Source of the DNA: Bombus terrestris
Lineage: Eukaryota; Arthropoda; Insecta; Hymenoptera; Apidae
Length of the DNA: 64,000 bases
Assembly: GCF_910591885.1 (NCBI RefSeq)
Contig: NC_063272.1
Coordinates: 7,514,364-7,578,363, forward strand
Reading direction: 5' to 3'
Made by a program: the position numbers and the translations under genes. The notes under the pieces were generated by a model. That model was not told the origin of the DNA, did not search any database, and saw only the letters and a program-made list of their open reading frames with translations. This document shows, piece after piece, positions 1 through 12,239 of this stretch (position 1 is the stretch's first letter; each line of letters begins with the position of its first letter).

Positions 1-183
1 ATATTTATCGTCTCGGAATGTCGTCTTGATTAGAAACAAAATATCTTGTTTATATAAAATGTCTATATAAGCTATGAAGAAAAAATAAAAAATTCTTTGG
101 ATAGTTGGTCAGAAGACATACAAATATAACGCAAAGAACGATATTGATCGGTCAATTCGATAACGAATTTAATTACGTAAGTA

Positions 184-395
184 TTAGGTTGTCCGAAAAG
201 TTTCTTTCGTTTTATGAGGAATTAGTAGACGCACAACGTTTCTTGTTTTATATTATTTTGTCGAATTACGTACGATCCATTTTGTTTCGTTGAGATAAAC
301 ACCGCGACATTTCACAGACTTGGTTTCACGTTTGTATGAAGGTGCACTGTTAAGAAACACGTTTGCGAAAGAAAGATACTTTTCGGACAACGTAA
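184..395 (-). mobile_element. Mariner-type MITE, copy 1 (212 bp)
   Basis: The element begins TTAGGTTGTCCGAAAAGT and ends with the near reverse complement (ACTTTTCGGACAACGTAA). It is flanked by TA dinucleotides at 182-183 and 396-397, the target-site duplication of the mariner/Tc1 superfamily. It has no coding capacity, so it is a non-autonomous element. The inside, for example a stretch resembling ACGATCCATTTTGTTTCGTT, matches the reverse complement of the copies at 9633 and 28105, so it lies in the opposite orientation. The right end has decayed relative to the left. Confidence 0.85.
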
Positions 396-401
396 TACTT
401 A

Positions 402-1470
402 ATTTTGAATGACAGAAACGTATAGATTTTTGTAAGTACGTATATACTAAATTTTACCATTATTTTGAGCTCGTTAATAGCAGTATGTACGTTGAATAAA
501 CAAAATACCTATATGTGTGTTTCTATTAATCATAATATGCACGCACATCACGGTGTACGAATATATTAATGCGAATGTAGGTGTAAATAAATCACTGTAC
601 ATAAATATAGTATCTATATACGTTGATATCCAAAATTTTATCAGCGATAATACCAAGTTCTAATTTGACACGATATTTTTATTTTTTTGTTTTCAGGTAA
701 GAGAGTGCAACTATCTATTAAATATACATATTAGCTTAACGAGTGGTCGTGATCATCGATCATAAATAACCGCAGTACAAGTAAGCAAACTTTATTTCTT
801 ATTTCAATACATATCTAGTAATTTACAGGTTTACGAATTTCATTGTAAGCTAATTTGTTACAAATATCCATAATAACTCCATGTTTCCTGATATTTTATT
901 TAATCTTAATTAATTTCATCCGTTTAAAAATTTACAGTACGAACTGCGGTATTATCGGTATGTCATATATTATTCCCTTAAAAACTGCAATTTGTCATTT
1001 GTCTCTGGACATTCAATATTTCATTTAAACAAACACAATTCATCACGAAAGTAGATTTCATTTTTAAACTCTGTAAATTGCCGTTCTTCTACCTAATAGT
1101 AATCTAACTATAAATATATTACATTCATTTCGCGTTAGTATTTAATATATTCAACGAATGTCTCATTTAGAGAAGGACACGCGATATAAGTGTATTTTAT
1201 TTTTAAAACCCGGAAGCTACTATTTCTTCACGCTAAATACTACCAGAATAATTCAAATATGCAATTCGTAATTTCACGTAGAAATTTTATACATTCGCTA
1301 CATTCTTACAGATTTTTATCCTTCCATATACTTTTCATTTAGATTCCCTTGTGTTCCAATTACTCGTGATCTTAGTATTTAATAGTAAAACTGCCGGAAT
1401 AGTCAGAGCAAGCAATTTCTAATTTTTCATCGAAGCTTTATGAAACGCTTTTACAATAGTGAAATTTTAA
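402..1470. other. A+T-rich DNA, no gene seen
   Basis: Only short frames without codon structure are present. A pyrimidine tract ending TTTTCAG directly followed by GTAAGAG at about 690-706 looks like a splice acceptor fused to a donor. Neither side shows a supported exon. Confidence 0.5.
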
Positions 1471-2094
1471 GGGAGTGCCCTGAGTTAGAATGTTTTAAAA
1501 CGTCGTCTTTTTGTAATTTTTTTTTAGAAGGGAAAGAAAGAAATGAAGTTATTGAATTTTGAGGTGTGGTTTTATATATATTTAACGAATACAAAAAAAA
1601 TTTTTTTAAAGTAAAAAAGAAAAATTATAACAGATTTCTAAGCCTATTTCATGGGCTGTAGTTTTCAATCGGCGTGAACGATCCATCTCGTAATTCTTGA
1701 CCGAAACAAAAATCTAAAAAAAGGATTAAATTATTACATGTTCTTTCTTGGTGAACTAAAAAAGTTCATCGAAAAGTTTATTTAAATAATTGTTATAGCA
1801 CCTTAAAGTTTATTTTTTCTTTTTATAAAACATATTTTTTCTTTAAACTCGACAAAATTTTTAATTTCACACTATTTTCTGCCTTTTTTTCAATTCATCG
1901 AGCAGCCCATGAAATAGGCTTAGAAATCTGTTATAATTTTTTTCTTTTACTTTAAGAAAATGTTTTTGTATTCATTAAATATATATAAATCCATACCCCA
2001 AAATTCAATAACTTCATTTCTTTCTTTCCCTTCTAAAAAAAATCACAAAAAACGCTGTTTTCTAATTTAGAATATTCTAGTTCAGGACACCCCC
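1471..2094. mobile_element. 624-bp fold-back element with ~190-bp terminal inverted repeats
   Basis: The left arm (1471-1658) and right arm (1903-2094) are imperfect reverse complements over about 190 bp. The outer ends are GGGAGTGCCCTGAG on the left and, read on the minus strand, GGGGGTGTCCTGAA on the right. The inner ends meet at AGCCTATTTCATGGGCTG and its exact complement. About 244 bp of unpaired A+T-rich DNA lies between. TTAA occurs immediately outside both ends (1467-1470 and 2095-2098), as expected of a piggyBac-type target duplication, although the termini do not begin with CCC. No transposase frame is present, so it is non-autonomous. Confidence 0.8.
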
Positions 2095-2221
2095 TTAAAC
2101 TTTGTATCTCTTCAAATATCTTTCGTTTAGGTGGCCATGGCGCAATTTGTACACCATAGTCGCCCATAGTTCTAAAACCATACACCGCTGTTAATTTACA
2201 AATTAATTAATTTACAAATCC

Positions 2222-2648
2222 TTGTCGATTCACGTGTATTACGCTGTTCTTCGTTACACGATCCTAACGACATTAAGACACACGACAGAGAAAATTTCAC
2301 GGGGGCGAGTTTCTCGATCGGACAATCGATTGCTGAAGGTAACCGTACAATTTCGTCATTACGGTTCGCTAAGAATCTGCGCGAACCGACTACGGGCGAG
2401 TTTGTTCACCTCGCGAAACAACTGTCGTCGTGTAAAAAATGGCACCCAGATACAATTGGCTCGAGCTGGGGCAATCATCCCGTAAATAAATTATCGTAAC
2501 CCCTCGGCGGATAAAAGCGGGAAAGTTCACCGAGTCGGTTAATTAAACGCCAGCCTCGCAACAATTAGCTCATCGATAAGGACATGATGTTGGAGCTGGA
2601 GGTGATGTTCGAACGAGGATAAAGTTAGGGCAAAACAAGCGTAATTAA
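2222..2648. promoter_or_regulatory. GC-richer patch with homeodomain-type sites
   Basis: This patch is visibly richer in G+C and CpG than the flanks. It contains TTAATTAA (2539-2546), CAATTAG (2562-2568) and TAATTA (2642-2647), which are core homeodomain-type binding words. One 87-codon frame crosses part of it, but its protein has no recognisable features. I read it as a possible conserved non-coding element; conservation cannot be tested here. Confidence 0.25.
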
Positions 2649-4880
2649 CGAGATACCTTCTTATTGCTGACTCGAATCGCTTATCAGAAGCAAAGTAGTA
2701 AATAGGTAGAGAATAAATTTAGTTCTTGTTACTCGAATAAACATGATAATCGAAAAAGTAATTCTTGTTCCGTGAGCGACGATGTTCGGCGAGCTTTTGA
2801 ATTTTCGACGAAGAAATTAAGATTAGTATGATTCGTAGGATTGCACATATAGTAAATCGTTGAATTTATGCTATTTAAATAAACAGGAATCGATTGAAGG
2901 TTATTTTTGTTTCAACAGTGGCGATATTGGCCTTGGTTTTGAAATTCGAAAGAAAAAATTTCTCGATTAATGCAAAAATCATTATCGTATTATGCAAATA
3001 TCATTCCGCCGATGAACTTTTCCATTCTTCGCTCGATATACAATCGGTAAACGCCTAACTCAAAAATTCCACAATTCCCAATTCTACGACTTTAAAATAG
3101 AATCTTCCTTCCTCCCACTTTTCGCCCTTTTCTTTCGGTCTTTTAATACTTCTATTCCAATCCACGTGGATTACAGAATAATCGAGATTAATCACAGGTA
3201 AAAAAAATGTACGTATTACGCAGAAGAGCGTGAGTTTGACCAGCGAGTTGACCGTGTTAGTCGAAGTCGGGGACAGAGAGTTATCAGGTCCTCGAATAAA
3301 CGAACAAATAGGTAGATCAAGTTGTTTGCTGATTGTCTACAAAAAGACTCGATGAGGGAGTATACCAGTTTTTACCAGAAACAGTGGACAGGGTATTTTA
3401 ACTCCGGAGAGCAACATGAATCTGGATTTAGTATCAAAGAAACGATTATAAGAAAATTTGTGAGAATTTTTATTAACGTAGATAAAAATGCTAGAAAAAG
3501 AAAGAAATATTATATACGCATTACGATATGAATTTGTATGAGATGAGTCTCATAGAATATTCGAACAATTATTTTATTAATATTATTAAATCGAAATGAA
3601 TATAACGGCGAAGAGAATGAAAAGAGAGGGAATCAGGAAAGAAGGAAGAAAGAGGATGAAGAATAGGTAGAGTTGTAAGTGGTTTTTCAATTCGCATTTT
3701 TCTATCAATGTGATATTCGTTGTTCGCTTTCTTCGTAATCTTAATCTTCGTAACAGGGAAAATATTCTATCTTTCAACGAACACGCTCGTTTCCTTCTCG
3801 TAAATCCTGTTTACCGTCTCAAGAAATGAATTAATTCATGCAAGAACGTGGGTAACACTAATTCGTCGTCTTAATGAAATCACGCATTGTTGCATCTTGA
3901 AACGTGAATAATTTCTCAACGTTTTGATAAGTGCACAAGCGGTTCGTAGTATTAAAGGCAAATATCGCCACCCCCGCAACTGGCTCCCATTAATTACGTT
4001 TGCACAGTAGCTTCTAAACTCGAGCCGAGCAAACAAGAAATAATCTGTGGGCAAGAATTTTGTTTACACATATTCGTCTTGGTCTTTCTCTTTCTAATCG
4101 CGATAGCTCTAGATTCTTGCTCGGTTGACGCGTTAATGACGGAGCAAAATCTGGAATTTAACGATCTTTGAATATTTCACTGTAAAGAAAGATTTCCTTT
4201 AGTGGTGAATTAAAATGTATCCCAAAAGTACAAAGAATTACATCGTATTGTTATTGCTGTCGTCTATGCAAGTTTTAATTATTGCATATCATTTTATTTT
4301 TGGATGATTTTTAAATTAAAATTGTTTAATTTTTATTTTTACTTTATTATTGAATTTCTTCTATTACCTTTTTCTTTCTTTTTTTTATTTGTTTTTATGT
4401 AGAATTTAGTAGTCATTGCATAGAATTATTTGCGAAGAAGTTACTTATTACGTTTCGCTGCGTTCTGTGATTTTTAAGCTCACAATTTTTCTTCTATTTC
4501 TATGCATTCTTACGTAAAAATATATAAATTTCTATAGAAAAATCGTTCTATCGAAAGTAGATTAAAGTAACATGAACGATAGCAAAGTAAAATCCATGGT
4601 GCTTAAATCTTAATAAATACAAATTTTTATCAAGCTAATCTTCAAACGAGTAATGGAATAATCTGTTAAATAAAATTACGAACGAAAGTATGTGATTCCT
4701 CGTTCAAGCTTTAAGTCGATAATCCAGTGTTCGATACGTTTCTAGATTTTCCATAGATTTCTCATAAAATTCGACAAATCCATTGCTTCTCCTTATGAAA
4801 AAACAGATTTCAACGCTCGATACACGTTTCCAACATATATGAGAAAAATTGTATTTACTTTGAGGAAACGCGATATAATA
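2649..4880. other. A+T-rich DNA, no gene seen
   Basis: Frames here are short, mutually overlapping and without recognisable motifs. No inverted repeats longer than about 10 bp with clear ends were seen. Long homopolymer-rich stretches lie around 4300-4400. Confidence 0.45.
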
Positions 4881-4901
4881 TCGTGTCAGATCTGATTGGT
4901 T

Positions 4902-4995
4902 AGATAAGAGAGATGGTAGGAGCCGTGCCAGTGATAAGGGGGAAGGCTACGAAAGAGAAACTTTATCTCTCCTCTTTCTCTTCCTTCTCTTATCC
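4902..4995. promoter_or_regulatory. Cluster of four GATA-factor motifs
   Basis: Within 94 bp there are AGATAAG (4902-4908), TGATAAGG (4932-4939), TTATCTC (4963-4969) and CTTATCC (4989-4995). The last two are GATA sites read on the minus strand. The cluster sits in a purine/pyrimidine-biased, relatively GC-rich patch. Such density suggests a GATA-bound enhancer but does not prove it. Confidence 0.3.
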
Positions 4996-5110
4996 GTTGA
5001 CTGACACTTGTTGCTAGAGTGGTGCAATAACCTTTAAGTTTCAAAGATCCACTTGTACGTCGGAGATTAGATACATTGCACCTGTCACAGCCAAGAAAAC
5101 ACATTTTCGT

Positions 5111-8100
5111 TCATTCAACATTTCAATGTAGTATTTCGTTCAATTTGATTTAACCAGAAAATTTGTTTTAACGTCACATTACATCATGCTTCGATTTCGT
5201 GATTTTATTATCAAACTCGTCGAAATTAATTATCGATGCTCGACGAACGTTCAGGCACGAGCCATTTTTATCGAATATGCAAATCCTTTTCACTCTTTCA
5301 CGCACGTATTCACACGTTCTCGAAGGTAATTTGCAATTTCTATTTTTGATAGTCTTCATTAACCTTTCTGTCGAGCAAATTCATGAAAAACATGAAACAG
5401 CAAGGTTATTGATATCTCTTCAGAAATTACGAATTGATGAAAAGATAAGAATGTTTATAAAAACCTGTGATATTAATTAATTAAATATATTGCTTAATTT
5501 TAAATCATGTTTTTGTTTCGATACGATATTTTCTTTTATCTGCCATCGCAATCCGAGAATCGACAGCTCTGAATAAACATATTTGATATTACGTGAATAT
5601 TTATCAGATAATCGAGATTCAATCGTAGCATTTTAAATGCCACACATTCGCAGAAGGTTTCCTCATCTTCCATGTTTATTTCAATACAATATTCTCTATT
5701 TCAACAATTAATTTACATTCGCGGAATAATGTGAATACAGATACTAAAATTACGAACATAATATATCAAGAAATTATGCTAAAGATAATAATAATAATCT
5801 GCTTATCGTCTTATCCAGATTGTATAGAAACGTAACAACCGACGGGTTTTCCTCATTACCTATAATGAAATGGCTAATTATAGATATTTACGAAGCTGGT
5901 AATTCCATCAAAAGGATCGTTGCGTACAGTTTAAGTAGTAAATTAATTTTTCTTTCGAATATTTCCGAACACCGATGTTCGCGCGTGAAACATGATTTTT
6001 TGACTAATCTGGTTGGCTTAGCTTGGCTAGAACCAAATTAAGTATAGACTGGCGACAAAATAAAAAGTCTTGTTAACAGCCTTCCTTTATCCAGGATTGC
6101 GAACGCCCTTTACTTCCGGTCGCCTTGACGAGAACGTGTGACTGTGCGACCCAATTGCGCGCCGTTCCGGCTCCCTTTTTCCTCCGATTTATCCCATAGA
6201 ATCGCGCTTATTGGTGGCCATCAATTTTTATTTTTATCTCGCACAAATTCACGTATTTTCATTGATTTTATCCGGTATATACCATTGTCAGGGTAACAGA
6301 GATTCTAATATTAACATTCTTCAAATGTTTGTTAGAAATCTAAAAATGTAAACATATAGAAAAATACGTAAAAAAAAAAACTACGAAAGAAGTTGTTGGA
6401 AAAATCCGGGATTCTTTTAATCGTATTTTAAAAACTTTAGTTTTTCTTCCTGTTTGGAAAGTTTCAGAGCAAGTATTTTACTTGGTATAGTAAAAATAGA
6501 TAACAGCGATACTCAGAGAAGCTTGAAATCGATGTATTCGAGCATAGTAATTGTCACAAAAATACAATCGTTTCCTTGTTTACGCGCCAAAGGTCTAAAA
6601 TAGCATAGAGCGTACTGAAATAGCATAAAATATTTATCCGAGGTTCAATAAAGATAATCGTGTTTCTCCCAACAAATATACATTGCATAGACTATCCTTC
6701 CGTATTTTGAACGGTACTTAACTTCGAAAGCCATGGTGCGTACGTAGTATAGTTGTCAATCTGGAAACGATGTCTTCCAGAATCGATTCGTCATGCCATC
6801 CGACATATTTCCGTAAATTCGTTCGTCTTGCATAAGTTTTCCATGCAATTGAATTTCTAATTTCCTCTTACAAACGTGTCTATTTTCATCTGTTATCAAC
6901 GACAAGTATGAAATTGATTAGAAAAGGCAACAACTTACATGGCAACACAGTCGACCCGCGTGTCTTTACATCGACGTAACATCGATCGAACTTTTCCTTT
7001 CGCGTATCGCGTTCGTGGGTCACAAAGTTGTCGACAGGTGTTCGCGATAAGAATCACGCGAATGTCCTTTGAACGATCTGAATGGACCGAAGGTCTATTG
7101 CTGGTTGGTGTCCTTTGAATATTCCTGACTCCTTAACGAAACATCTTATTACTCGATTTTTCGAGTAACGTTGAAGAAGTACACGTACGATTGCGATGAA
7201 GAGGAAGCCGGAAAGTTTAAGATTGGAAGTTGCATCGGCTGTTGAAAAACGCGGGAAGATTCTAGCGAAAGAAGACTTTTTTGGAAATCGCCACCTGTAG
7301 TATCGCAAATTGGTTTTACTATAAGTAGAAAGTGCGACATCTTATCGTTTTGGTATTAAAATCATTTCGGAGAAATTAAAATTTCAGTATTAGCTCCGGA
7401 ATGAGAAGTAAATCACATCGCGAGCTTTATCAATGTATGCAATTTATGGCAGAATGCAGTCATCAAGTAGCTGCTGTAATCTCGGTAAATATCTTTATCG
7501 ATCGTGAGAACGTAAAAATTTTCCTAACGACTTATTTACGCGAATCGTGAAGAGTCGAATAAAAATAAAAGCGTAGGTTGTTAAGAACAAACTATTGCGA
7601 AATGGTCTGACAGATATGATTACATAGTCGAAGACGTGTCAGGATTAAAGGAGATTCCAATTTCAAGAGGAATCGGTGTACGATAACGAAATATTCCGTC
7701 CCTTTCCACCACCAAATATACATATGCATGTGTATAACGCTCTATCTACAAACTTAGAGGAAATTGCAAACATCCATATGGTAGAACCTTTCTCCTTTGC
7801 GAGAGAACTCGCAAATTGATCGGTAGAAGGGAAATTTTTGTCTTCCATTTAGAATTGTTCGTTGGCTACAACTATTTACGTTACATACAAATATTGATAT
7901 CTTGCGTTTATACTAAAATTGTATTCAACGATACGTAGAATGCATATACAGAAACATTCAGAATGTCGAAAGTACTGTTCGCGATATTTCAATGGCAAGA
8001 CAAATCTGTTTTTAGATTCTATCTTTTTAATTCTTTCAATGTCGTTTCATGATTCAACGACACTGTATCCGAGTAACAACGTACATTAAAAAAAGAAGGC

Positions 8101-8300
8101 GGTCGTGTTGAAAATCTGGAAACCTTTAGAAAGAAGGATTAGGGAACGTAGTGAAATTTCACTAGCAAACTTTCCACTGGAAATCTCCACTGGCACGATT
8201 TAAGCAACGCTCGGTTATTTTTTGTCCGATAAGAGGTCGTTCCAGATAACACATTTGTATAATAGTAGGGAAAACAAAATGGAGAGGAAATAAAGATGAA
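5111..8300. other. Intergenic or intronic DNA, no gene seen
   Basis: A patch at about 6060-6220 is CpG-rich and includes a CCAAT-type word (ATTGGTGG), so it could be regulatory. The overlapping frames at 7054-7340 on the minus strand show no domain or splice support. Confidence 0.4.
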
Positions 8301-8309
8301 AAGAGACAA

Positions 8310-8600
8310 AGTAATGGCGACCTGCGGGTACCGCGGTGACGAGCGTGCGGTAACAGGTTACATACCGGTGATACGGCTAGTAATCGCGAGTTTCTTTCAA
8401 AAACCCTAAGGTTAATCAGCGAGCATCCGTGTCGAAGCCGACATTCAGCGTATTGTTGGCCACGATGTCCTTGTTTGCGATTTAGCCGGCTGTGGTCACG
8501 CGTCTGTTTTCGCGCTTTTCAATTTCTCATCCGTCCGGGCCTTCGACTACTACGTACCGCTACCAACCAAAAATTTGCCAATTGTATGGTAAAAAAGATT
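8310..8600. promoter_or_regulatory. CpG-rich non-coding patch
   Basis: This is a GC-elevated segment with palindromic words such as ACCGCGGT and ACCGGT and a Runt-type TGTGGTC near 8490. An 84-codon frame overlaps its right edge without recognisable protein features. It is a possible conserved non-coding element. Confidence 0.2.
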
Positions 8601-8847
8601 CGTTTAGATTACTCTAGACCAAGCTCGTTCCTTCCTTTATTTAATAAAATTAATCGATCCGCTTTCCAGGCAATTTTTCGCCGAATTGGAAATCGAACGA
8701 ATGCTGCAAAAATGCCTATTCGACTATAATTTTCTCAACAGATATCGTTATCACAAGCCCGAGTCAAGATTGAAATATGCACATAACTGTTGAGTATTCT
8801 TTGATGCTCGGTCTAATCTCTACAAACGTTCGCACGCGTTCGTCCTG

Positions 8848-8960
8848 AATAGACCACGGATTTTTATGCCATTTCGTATCTTTAATTCATCAATTCGTAT
8901 CATTAATTTAAATTATTTTAATAAATAGACCACGGATTTTTATGCCATTTCGTATCTTTA
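8848..8960. repeat. 37-bp exact direct repeat, two copies
   Basis: The 37-bp segment beginning AATAGACCACGGATTTTTAT occurs at 8848-8884 and again at 8924-8960. The inner edge of the second copy is flanked by an A+T-rich inverted repeat (AAATTATTTTAATAAA near 8908-8924 and TTTATTAAAATAATTT near 8958-8973). The copies look identical by eye, so the duplication is recent. Confidence 0.8.
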
Positions 8961-9632
8961 TTAAAATAATTTTAATTCATTGACGCATGTTAAATTTTAT
9001 GACAGGTATATACCTCGCTGTTTAAATGTTTTTTTATATTTTGTACATTAAGCGCACTTTCGACATTTTTCTTTTTTCAAATTTCCCAGAAATGCATATC
9101 AATCTGTCGTCTTGTCATCAACTTTATACACCGTTGCTTTTCTTCTGCGTCACTCTGTATAACCGCATCTCGACCATTAATATTATAGGAATTATCCACT
9201 GTCCGAAGAATCGCTTATCGCATTCCTTCACGTAGGTCAGCTTGATCGAATCGAGTTATCGAGTCGATGATAAATAAAATTGGACGTTACATAGGAAAAA
9301 AAGATACTCGCACGCATGCGTGTAAAGGTCGATACGTTATTTACCTCCTACACACTCTTCCTATCTCTTTCTCTTTTTCTCTTTCTTTTCTTACACCTAG
9401 TTAATTTTATGGTTTCGACTGAGAATGAGATAGGAGTTGCGCGAAAGTAGCTAGCAAAGAAAAGTTACACAATAAAAGTACTCTTATACGTAAAATACAA
9501 ATATTAACATATGACCGACGAGATCGAAAGTTTCGTAGAACGCCGAAGAAGTTTTGAACTTCATAGTCAGTTTCGCAGTGCATACTAATTTCAGAGGGTG
9601 TTTAACGTATTTTCCTTTCACGATTGCTATTA

Positions 9633-9843
9633 TTAGGTTGTCCGAAAAGTGTCTTTCTTTTACAGACTCGTGTTTTACGATGAATCTTTATGCAAACATT
9701 AAATCTAATCTATCGAACGTTATGATTTTTATTTTGATAGAACAAAATGGATCATACGTAATTTGATAAAATAATATAAAACGGAAAATGTTGTGCATTC
9801 ATTATTTTCTTATAAAACGAAAGAAACTTTTCGGACGACCTAA
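9633..9843 (+). mobile_element. Mariner-type MITE, copy 2 (211 bp)
   Basis: It begins TTAGGTTGTCCGAAAAGT and ends ACTTTTCGGACGACCTAA, with TA at 9631-9632 and 9844-9845. The inside closely matches the copy at 28105-28318, including AACAAAATGGATCATACGTA. It has no coding capacity. Confidence 0.88.
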
Positions 9844-10029
9844 TATTTCAGATCGATCTTGAAAGCGCTTTCAACGTATTGTAGATGCATACGATATATT
9901 TCATCTAAGTCCAAGAGAAATCGAATAACGTTAATATATATATTTCTTGATTTACGTTCCTTGATTTACGATCAAACATTCCGCAGTTTAAGATAATAGT
10001 CGGTGCTTATGGCAATAAACTTAAGTTCC

Positions 10030-10190
10030 TTAAGCCATCGCATTTTGTTGAAACAGGTCACTAAAACTGAAATCTGCAGTTGCTAATCTCCAAGTATGTG
10101 TATAACACACTGCAAATCCCAGCGCAAGCAGGACGCTAATCCAACTGTATCCTCTCACTGACAGATTACGACATCGGGTAGATCCACTTC
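10030..10190 (-). CDS. Candidate 3'-terminal coding exon, unknown protein
   Basis: On the minus strand a pyrimidine-rich tract ends TTTCATTCGCAG at 10191 and is followed by an open frame of 52 residues to a TAA stop at 10032-10030. The peptide begins SGSTRCRNLSVRGYSW and contains a hydrophobic stretch (WISVLLALGFAVC) followed by charged and polar residues. That fits a C-terminal membrane segment. If the exon at 11722-11643 precedes it, the split glycine codon (G|GA) joins in phase. I do not recognise the family. No AATAAA was seen close downstream. The whole 171-codon frame 10545-10030 could instead be a chance frame. Confidence 0.3.
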
Positions 10191-10559
10191 CTGCGAATGA
10201 AATAAGAAGAAAATCTCTTTCTATGTCAACCGCGCGATTCAACAACGTCCCGATCATAAATCGCGTGAAATCGATCGAAGTCTGCCAGTGTCTGGTGGGT
10301 TGGTGCCACCCTCTGGGCAAAGTCAGCGCAAATTGATCCCGATCATTGACGCCAGATGAAATCGGAGAGACGCCGCGCGTCGCGTCTCGTCGTCCGTGAC
10401 AGGCTAATGACATGCTGGTTATCACGGACACGACCTGTTTACGTGTTTGCCCAGGGTGCACGCACACGAACACGATTGTACCAGCCACCCACACGAAGCG
10501 CGTATAATACGGGCGCCGGGTATCTGCGATGTCTCCATCGACCAACCAATTCTCATTGA

Positions 10560-11642
10560 TTGTTCGTCGTGTGACATTGATCCGTAGACAGTAGTCACAT
10601 GTGCACGCAGAGCTCGTGTTATTTCTGTACGGAACAATTTCAATTATTTCACCGTTGTTCCTCGTTTCATTAACTTTAACTATCGTAATACGTCGAAGCT
10701 TGGATTTGCATTTACATTGGCTTCGGTTTGCCTCGTCAAAGCTTAATTCACGTTCTTTCGCTCGCGACGAGTTTCGCTTTGCGTTGATCTCATTCGATTC
10801 GATCAGATTTGATTCGTGACAGTTTGCTTGAAACAGCGACCAACTCGATCAACCATGTTCGAACAACGTGTTTGGCAAAATGTAAACAGAAACTGAAATA
10901 GTTTGCGAAGATTGCTCGTAGTTGGATGAACGTTAGGTAAGCCGAGAACTTTCCATTAATTATACAAGTGGAAGCATCGAAGTGTAAATTTGGAATTAAG
11001 TTGTCCGAATAATTATGCAATACTAATGGATGGTAACGATGTAATGGACGATAGTACGTCGTTTGTACTTTGTTTTACTTGTTTATTGAAAATAGCGATC
11101 GATCGAGATAACAATGAATTACGGGGAACATTTTTTTTTATTGCGTCAAGGTCTCGCGTTATTTATTTCAACAATGAAACGCAAGTAGTATGACGAACGC
11201 AACAATCAGAGGGAATTTCTAATTTCTGCGTGTTGTTACGAAATAATCCAAGTTTGTGTTTTCATTGAAATCATAATTATACGAAAACAGAGGAGTTTCG
11301 CAGATAAAACAATCGTGCATCGCGCTGGTATAATTATTTAAAAGCAGTTTATCTGCATGAATCTTAAAGATAATTCGCCCAGAATTCTCTCCATATAGAG
11401 ATTACTATCTTTTTATCAACAAACCGGTCGGTAGCGAAATAACGTAACGTTGTGATGATAATCGCACCGCTGCGAGTTTTCATTGAATACAATTGAATGC
11501 AGGCAAATTGGAGCATAAAAGACACGGATTAATGCTCGTTCGTATATACGTTTCTTCGAAAAGTAGACATGTTTCAGGAAACCGTATTACAGACTAAGCT
11601 TCCTGTACACCATCTTAACAATTTTACGTCTTTATAAATCAC
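10560..11642. other. Putative intron or intergenic DNA
   Basis: If the two minus-strand exon candidates either side are real, this and the adjoining bases are their intron. Otherwise no gene is visible. Repeated ATTCGATTCGATCAG-like words occur near 10790-10815. Confidence 0.3.
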
Positions 11643-11722
11643 CAAGTAAATTCGCTTTGTCCACAAATTGTTTGGCCCATGGGGATCGAAAATTTGTCGC
11701 AGGTGCATCGTCAAACGCGTAC
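11643..11722 (-). CDS. Candidate 80-bp internal coding exon, unknown protein
   Basis: Minus strand. The acceptor-like TTTTGCAG ends at 11723 and the donor CTTG|GTGATT begins at 11642. One frame between them reads YAFDDAPATNFRSPW followed by AKQFVDKANLLG, with a composition unlike random A+T-rich DNA and a G+C content above its surroundings. It ends one base into a codon, which is in phase with the candidate exon at 10190. The open frame also extends upstream of the acceptor to a TAA near 11785. I found no preceding exon that fits in phase. The family is not recognised. Confidence 0.28.
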
Positions 11723-12239
11723 CTGCAAAACCACTGCAATTTAACTCCGTTTCGCAAATACAATACCGCAATGTCGAATTTACCTTATGAAAATTCCACG
11801 GATAAATAGAAAAGGAAACCTTGGTTACCAACAAAATTCTGTCTTTCCATTTTCTAAGGAAAAACGTTTCTTTTAATACTTCACTAAAATATGCTAACCT
11901 ATAACATCGACGAATGAATATTCATCCTATTTTTCAAACGTCTAAAACGTTTACTTGAATTGTGAAACAAGCTGTTCATTTACAGAGAAACTTACTATAC
12001 CAGAGCATAATAAATCCTAGTCGTCAAGAACGTGCCTATCAAGAAGATTCAAAGTCCAAAGATACCAACGTGTACGTGCAACTAAAAATACAAAATGTAA
12101 GAAGAAATTGGTTAATCTACTAATTACTACGAAGAATAAAAGCTAGGAATATTTACATTTAATACATTGAATTATTAACAAATTGAAAATAAGTTACACG
12201 TTTATTTCTTATCTATCTAAAATTCTAACGAAAGCACGA

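Noticed and set aside
690..706. TTTTTTGTTTTCAG followed by GTAAGAG
   Set aside because: Acceptor and donor are directly adjacent with no exon between; it could at most be a recursive splice site and no exon supports that.
10422..10643. Minus-strand 73-codon frame and the 67-codon plus-strand frame over the same bases
   Set aside because: The G+C-rich patch keeps several frames open at once, and neither peptide has recognisable features.
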